From JAIQFL01 sp035295745 (GTDB lineage: Bacteria > Acidobacteriota > Terriglobia > Bryobacterales > Bryobacteraceae): a stretch of DNA of 64,000 nt. The stretch lies in NCBI GenBank assembly GCA_035295745.1, contig DATGIL010000022.1, forward strand, positions 267,666 to 331,665, written 5' to 3'. The notes beneath the pieces are model-generated. The model saw only the letters and a program-made list of their open reading frames with translations, had not been told where the DNA came from and ran no database searches. This document shows positions 61,039 to 64,000 of the stretch, piece after piece (within the stretch, counting starts at the first letter, position 1; each line of letters starts with the position of its first letter). Both the position numbers and the translations under genes were made by a program.

Positions 61039-62943
61039 TTATCTGCTGCCACGCCGATTCTTCTGCTGTGCGGCGCCGTAGGCTTTCATGGCATCGAGAG
61101 TCTCCGGCATTTGATGAGGATCGCGGATCGTGCGATAAAGCATCTGCCGCCAGTCGAACGGAGCGCCGGCCATGTAGCGATAGTTGGCGGGTAGAGGCGG
61201 GCCTCCTGGCGACCCCGGCGTGGGAATCGTGGCGGGAAGGTGGAATGCATACATGCTGCCGCCGGCCAGAGGCTCGTGAGGAATATTCAGCAGCCAGGCG
61301 CAGTTTTCACCGTCGGCGAACATGTTGGCGGATACGAAAGCCCACAGTCCTGCGTCACCGGCTGCGGCTGCCTGGCAATCCCACAAGCGGCCTTGAGGCA
61401 CATAGACTGAGGGATCGGCGATGTTGTACGAGTCGACCAGCACGTGGTCCAGTCCTTGCGTCTGAACGAAGCGCTCGACTTCGGGCAGTTCCGTATCCCA
61501 GTCCAGGTTGGAATCGCTTACCAGCTCGTAGCCGGGACGGCCGAGAGCGAGCGAATTCAGGAAGGGCATATAAAACGGCCAGGCCCGAACCACGGTAATC
61601 ACCGACGCAGCGGCCAGAGCAGCCGAAATCCAGACGAAAGCTCGCGCCCATGTTCGGCCGGTATCCCGCAGGTTTGCGAGCAGCCGCGGCACCGGAGCCA
61701 GCAGCAGCGACAGCAGGGCCAGCGGAACGGAAAAGTGGCGGATCGAAATGGTCATGGGGCTCATCATGCAGGCGAAGGTGATGATCACCATCCCCAGCCA
61801 TAGCGAGCGCCAGTGGAACTCCATGCCCGCTCGCACGGCCGTCGCGCGTGGGCGGCCGAAACGGGCGGCGAGAGCTGCCGCCAGGCTAATCGCCAATGCG
61901 GCGAGAAACGCCAATGTAGACTTGAGCAGCGTCACCACCGGAAAGTAGAACCAGACCCCATGCGAGTAGGCGTGGCCGAAGAGGTATGTCGGCCGGACCG
62001 CGCCAAACCCAAAGAGGACGACGCCGCCCAGATAGGTCACCAGCGGCAGCAGCAGCCGGCGGAGTGCCATCGCGGCCCATCCACCACCGATCACCTTGAG
62101 CAGGTCCGTGGGCTGGTTCCACGAGAGTACGAATTCCACGCTGTACACCAGCAGGGCCGCCATCAGCACTGCTTTGCCGGTTAGACGCCAGCCGCGGCGC
62201 CACCACGCTCGGAACTCAACGCCAGAGGGCTGGCCGGCCAGTGGCAACCAGCGCAATACGAATGGGAACGCGGCGAAGACGAAAAGCAACAGTCCCGCAG
62301 AGAATTTCGAAAGCAGCGCCAGGGCGAGTGCCAGCGCGACGCGGCGGGTAGCGCCCCGCGACTGGTCTCGCCACATGGTAGCGAAGGTCCAAAGCGCTAC
62401 CAGGGAAAACAGCGCCACGGCGGTGTCGGTGAGCACCAGCGGGCCAAAGGTCAAAAACGTCGGCGCGGTTGCGAACCAGCACAACGCAAATGCGCCACCC
62501 CAGCCGTCCGACAGCCGCTCGCCATAGCGGTAGATCACCAGGCCGGTTGCCAGCAGGAGCAGCAACATGGGAAATCGGGCCCAGCGCAGGGTGGCGTCAC
62601 GATCATTCCAGTGAGTGATGATCGCTGCGCCGAACGGCCATTCCGCCAGCATGGGGTTAAAAGGTCCCAGGCCGCTCCAGGTCCAGATGTAGTCAGCGTA
62701 ATCGGCGCGCACGCCACGCGCCACCAGCGGCGCCGCCGCCAGCAACTTCACCAACGGCGGGTGTTCGGGATTCATACGCAGATCGAGCTTCCAGTAGCTG
62801 ACGCCCGCGCCGATGTGCGCCACTTCGTCAACCGCCACGGACTCGCGGAACGCCGTGCTACCGGCCAGGACGGCAAGCACAGCTAGCAGAAACGCTGCGA
62901 CTAACCGCGGCGAACCCGGCTTCTGTCGAAACGAAATTGCGAT
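61039..62943 (-). CDS. Membrane glycosyltransferase of the PMT/ArnT-like type
   Basis: About 634 residues with roughly ten membrane segments. The N-terminal region has AAFLLAVLAVLAGSTAF, then ESVAVDEVAHIGAGVSYWKL with the acidic residues typical of GT-C enzymes' first loop, followed by LRMNPEHPPLVKLLAAAP. FATAPTFLTFGPLVLTDTA is a second conserved loop. The start is uncertain: GGGAGG lies on the minus strand at 62949-62954, but the codon at the right distance is ATC (62943). The reading stays open to 63084, yet that part lies in a palindromic repeat. It likely transfers a lipid-linked sugar in the periplasm. Confidence 0.85.
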   Translation of the reverse strand: MAISFRQKPGSPRLVAAFLLAVLAVLAGSTAFRESVAVDEVAHIGAGVSYWKLDLRMNPEHPPLVKLLAAAPLVARGVRADYADYIWTWSGLGPFNPMLAEWPFGAAIITHWNDRDATLRWARFPMLLLLLATGLVIYRYGERLSDGWGGAFALCWFATAPTFLTFGPLVLTDTAVALFSLVALWTFATMWRDQSRGATRRVALALALALLSKFSAGLLLFVFAAFPFVLRWLPLAGQPSGVEFRAWWRRGWRLTGKAVLMAALLVYSVEFVLSWNQPTDLLKVIGGGWAAMALRRLLLPLVTYLGGVVLFGFGAVRPTYLFGHAYSHGVWFYFPVVTLLKSTLAFLAALAISLAAALAARFGRPRATAVRAGMEFHWRSLWLGMVIITFACMMSPMTISIRHFSVPLALLSLLLAPVPRLLANLRDTGRTWARAFVWISAALAAASVITVVRAWPFYMPFLNSLALGRPGYELVSDSNLDWDTELPEVERFVQTQGLDHVLVDSYNIADPSVYVPQGRLWDCQAAAAGDAGLWAFVSANMFADGENCAWLLNIPHEPLAGGSMYAFHLPATIPTPGSPGGPPLPANYRYMAGAPFDWRQMLYRTIRDPHQMPETLDAMKAYGAAQQKNRRGSR

Positions 62944-63010
62944 TTTAGCCTCCCATTTGCCAATGGTAGCGCGCCACAGGATGCACGTGAGGCTTCGCGT
63001 CGCAACTCCT

Positions 63011-63094
63011 GCAGTCAGACTTGGCGGACGCGCGAAAAGCGTCGAGAGGAGTCTCGACGCGGCAAACAAGAGTGTTTGCGCCACGCCTGACTGC
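63011..63094. repeat. Palindromic REP-like element, copy 3
   Basis: GTCGAGA/TCTCGAC and GCAAACA/TGTTTGC hairpins like those of the element at 3732-3880 lie at 63041-63078. They are enclosed by GCAGTCAG (63011-63018) and CTGACTGC (63087-63094), and by TGGCG/CGCCA inside that. It sits upstream of the glycosyltransferase gene on the minus strand. The remaining 63095-63255 holds nothing recognisable. Confidence 0.75.
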
Positions 63095-63255
63095 GAAGAT
63101 CTTCTTGCAATTCAGGGATGATGGGCGGTGATGCGGTATTGCGCGGTTGGGATCTGGGAGATGGTTGCTGGACTTCATCGCACCTCATCGCCTTGAGACA
63201 AGCACGGCCGACTCGGGCTGGAGATCGGTCAACACGTAACCAAGCACCGTGTGTG

Positions 63256-63813
63256 TCACTCCGGAAAGTGAGCCAAGCCGGTGGGCCACTCGGACTCGCT
63301 TGGTTGGCGGCCGAGGGCTGCAAACACGGATCTCCAACGTTCTGCCAGCCCCGGAGCATGAATCAAAGGCTTAAAACCTGCGCGCAAATATAAGCGGACT
63401 GCCGGAAGCCGCCATCCTTGCACACCCAGGAATATGTGGCGATATCCCCCTTGACGCAATCGCCTGACGGCTGCCGCAACCAATGCGGATCCCAGCCCGC
63501 GACGCCGATGTGCGGGCGAGACCACCAGGTAGCCCAACTCACCCCCGCCCGGAAAGTAGAAGCGCGTGGCCGCCGGATTGTGGGCGGCACCGATGCAAGC
63601 CACCCATTGGGAGGAATCGCAATCGAGAACCGCAAAGAGACCGTCCGGCAGGAGCGAATCGCAATAGCGCCGCCATTCCCTATCGGTCAAAGCGCCGTCG
63701 GCTTCGACTATGGAACGTGCCTGATCGACTCGTTCACTGGCGATCGCGCAAAGCCGGTATGGCGGAGACACAGAAGGGACCTCGGGGAGCGGGTGCTGGT
63801 TTGGCCAAAGCAT
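63256..63813 (-). CDS. GNAT-family N-acetyltransferase
   Basis: A 185-residue protein. The acetyl-CoA-binding motif is ELGYLVVSPAHRRRGLGSALVAAAVRRL (in part), with the R/Q-x-x-G-x-G/A loop RRRGLG. GFKPLIHAPGLAERW follows. AVRLYLRAGF is the usual GNAT motif B, and VACIGAAHNPAATRFYFPG is the strand before the CoA site. TTG 63819 and ATG 63813 are both possible; AGGGA suits the TTG slightly better. The acceptor, a protein or small amine, cannot be told. Confidence 0.88.
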   Translation of the reverse strand: MLWPNQHPLPEVPSVSPPYRLCAIASERVDQARSIVEADGALTDREWRRYCDSLLPDGLFAVLDCDSSQWVACIGAAHNPAATRFYFPGGGELGYLVVSPAHRRRGLGSALVAAAVRRLRQGGYRHIFLGVQGWRLPAVRLYLRAGFKPLIHAPGLAERWRSVFAALGRQPSESEWPTGLAHFPE

Positions 63814-63868
63814 GTACAATGCCAGTCCCTGGAGTTCATCATTCGCCTGGTGGTTTGTCAGTAACTAT

Positions 63869-63887
63869 CCCCCGGCAAAGCCGGGGG
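63869..63887. terminator. Strong GC hairpin near the window end
   Basis: CCCCCGGC, loop AAA, GCCGGGGG is a perfect eight-base stem followed by CTTTATGAATTT. It resembles an intrinsic terminator, but no plus-strand gene ends here. It may belong to the neighbouring palindromic repeats or to a transcript reading in from beyond the window. Confidence 0.5.
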
Positions 63888-63901
63888 CTTTATGAATTTG
63901 G

Positions 63902-64000
63902 GCCGCTCAAAGCGGCTGGCGGGGTCGCTGCCGCGCCCCGCAGTTTCGTGAGCCGCTCAAAGCGGCTATGCGGGGTCGCTAACGCGGCCCCGCTAAATCA
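63902..64000. repeat. Tandem 50-base palindromic units at the window edge
   Basis: GCCGCTCAAAGCGGC occurs at 63902-63916 and at 63952-63966, exactly 50 bases apart. Each copy is followed by a second palindrome, GGCGGGGTCGCTGCCGCGCCCCGC in the first and a variant with CGGGGTCGCTAACGCGGCCCC in the second (quoted in part: GCGGGGTCGCT). The array reaches the window end and may continue. REP-type sequence is the likely identity. Confidence 0.7.

Noticed and set aside
1..64000. tRNA, rRNA, prophage or intact insertion sequence
   Set aside because: No cloverleaf-type sequence, rRNA core, integrase, phage gene or transposase was recognised on either strand by reading; a tRNAscan or HMM search would be needed to exclude them fully.

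Overview
The window looks like a piece of an Acidobacteriota chromosome, most probably a Solibacter/Bryobacter-type member of the Bryobacterales. The evidence is the GC-rich sequence, a PadR + ADOP permease pair, a long TonB-receptor-like protein with an N-terminal carboxypeptidase-regulatory-like domain, a DUF1549/DUF1553 + DUF1501 pair, a C-terminal domain of the Solibacter type (TIGR03437-like), and many signal-peptide or Tat-type 'RRxFL' proteins. No rRNA, tRNA, CRISPR array, prophage or intact insertion sequence was seen.

Layout. 1-8.2 kb: start of a secreted receptor-like protein (minus), a DUF362 protein / unknown secreted protein / amidohydrolase operon (plus), then a two-gene acyl-CoA dehydratase activase-like system (minus). 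8.3-11.3 kb: PadR regulator and ADOP permease. 11.4-17.4 kb: phnX (plus) facing an L-arabinose-type catabolic cluster (minus: LacI regulator, sugar isomerase, ribulokinase, ribulose-5-phosphate 4-epimerase). 17.5-21.4 kb: a large outer-membrane receptor divergent from the LacI gene. 21.9-26.9 kb: aldo/keto reductase, cytochrome-like DUF1549/1553 protein and DUF1501 protein. 27-30.6 kb: palindromic tandem repeats, a subtilase, and a small nucleotidyltransferase module. 30.7-33.4 kb: folD-coaE-htrA operon. 33.4-36.7 kb: AT-hook protein, amino-acid permease and Na+ symporter. 37-40 kb: a tandem pair of paralogous secreted proteins. 40-45 kb: small secreted proteins, a lipoprotein, and an M28 peptidase-amidinotransferase pair. 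45.2-49.2 kb: YihY, AtzG-like protein, amidase, and a PQQ-type propeller protein. 49.5-53 kb: Fe-S aldo/keto reductase plus DUF6599-like protein, a 15-nt minisatellite, and two small exported proteins. 53.3-60.5 kb: propeller-PHP fusion, GH5-like glycosidase, and a frameshifted permease. 60.6-64 kb: zinc-ribbon protein, membrane glycosyltransferase, GNAT enzyme and terminal palindromic repeats.

Together the genes describe a heterotroph equipped for sugar and polymer use: an arabinose cluster under a LacI regulator with a visible operator, a putative glycan receptor, a GH5-like enzyme, secreted oxidoreductases and peptidases. The least expected material is in the non-coding DNA. There are at least four families of palindromic repeats. 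One is a roughly 99-bp hairpin array whose hairpin arms reappear 24 kb away around a 15-nt minisatellite. There are also two promoters positioned so that the mRNA should start at the start codon. Among the genes, the coupled M28 peptidase-amidinotransferase pair and the overlapping split activase are the most unusual.
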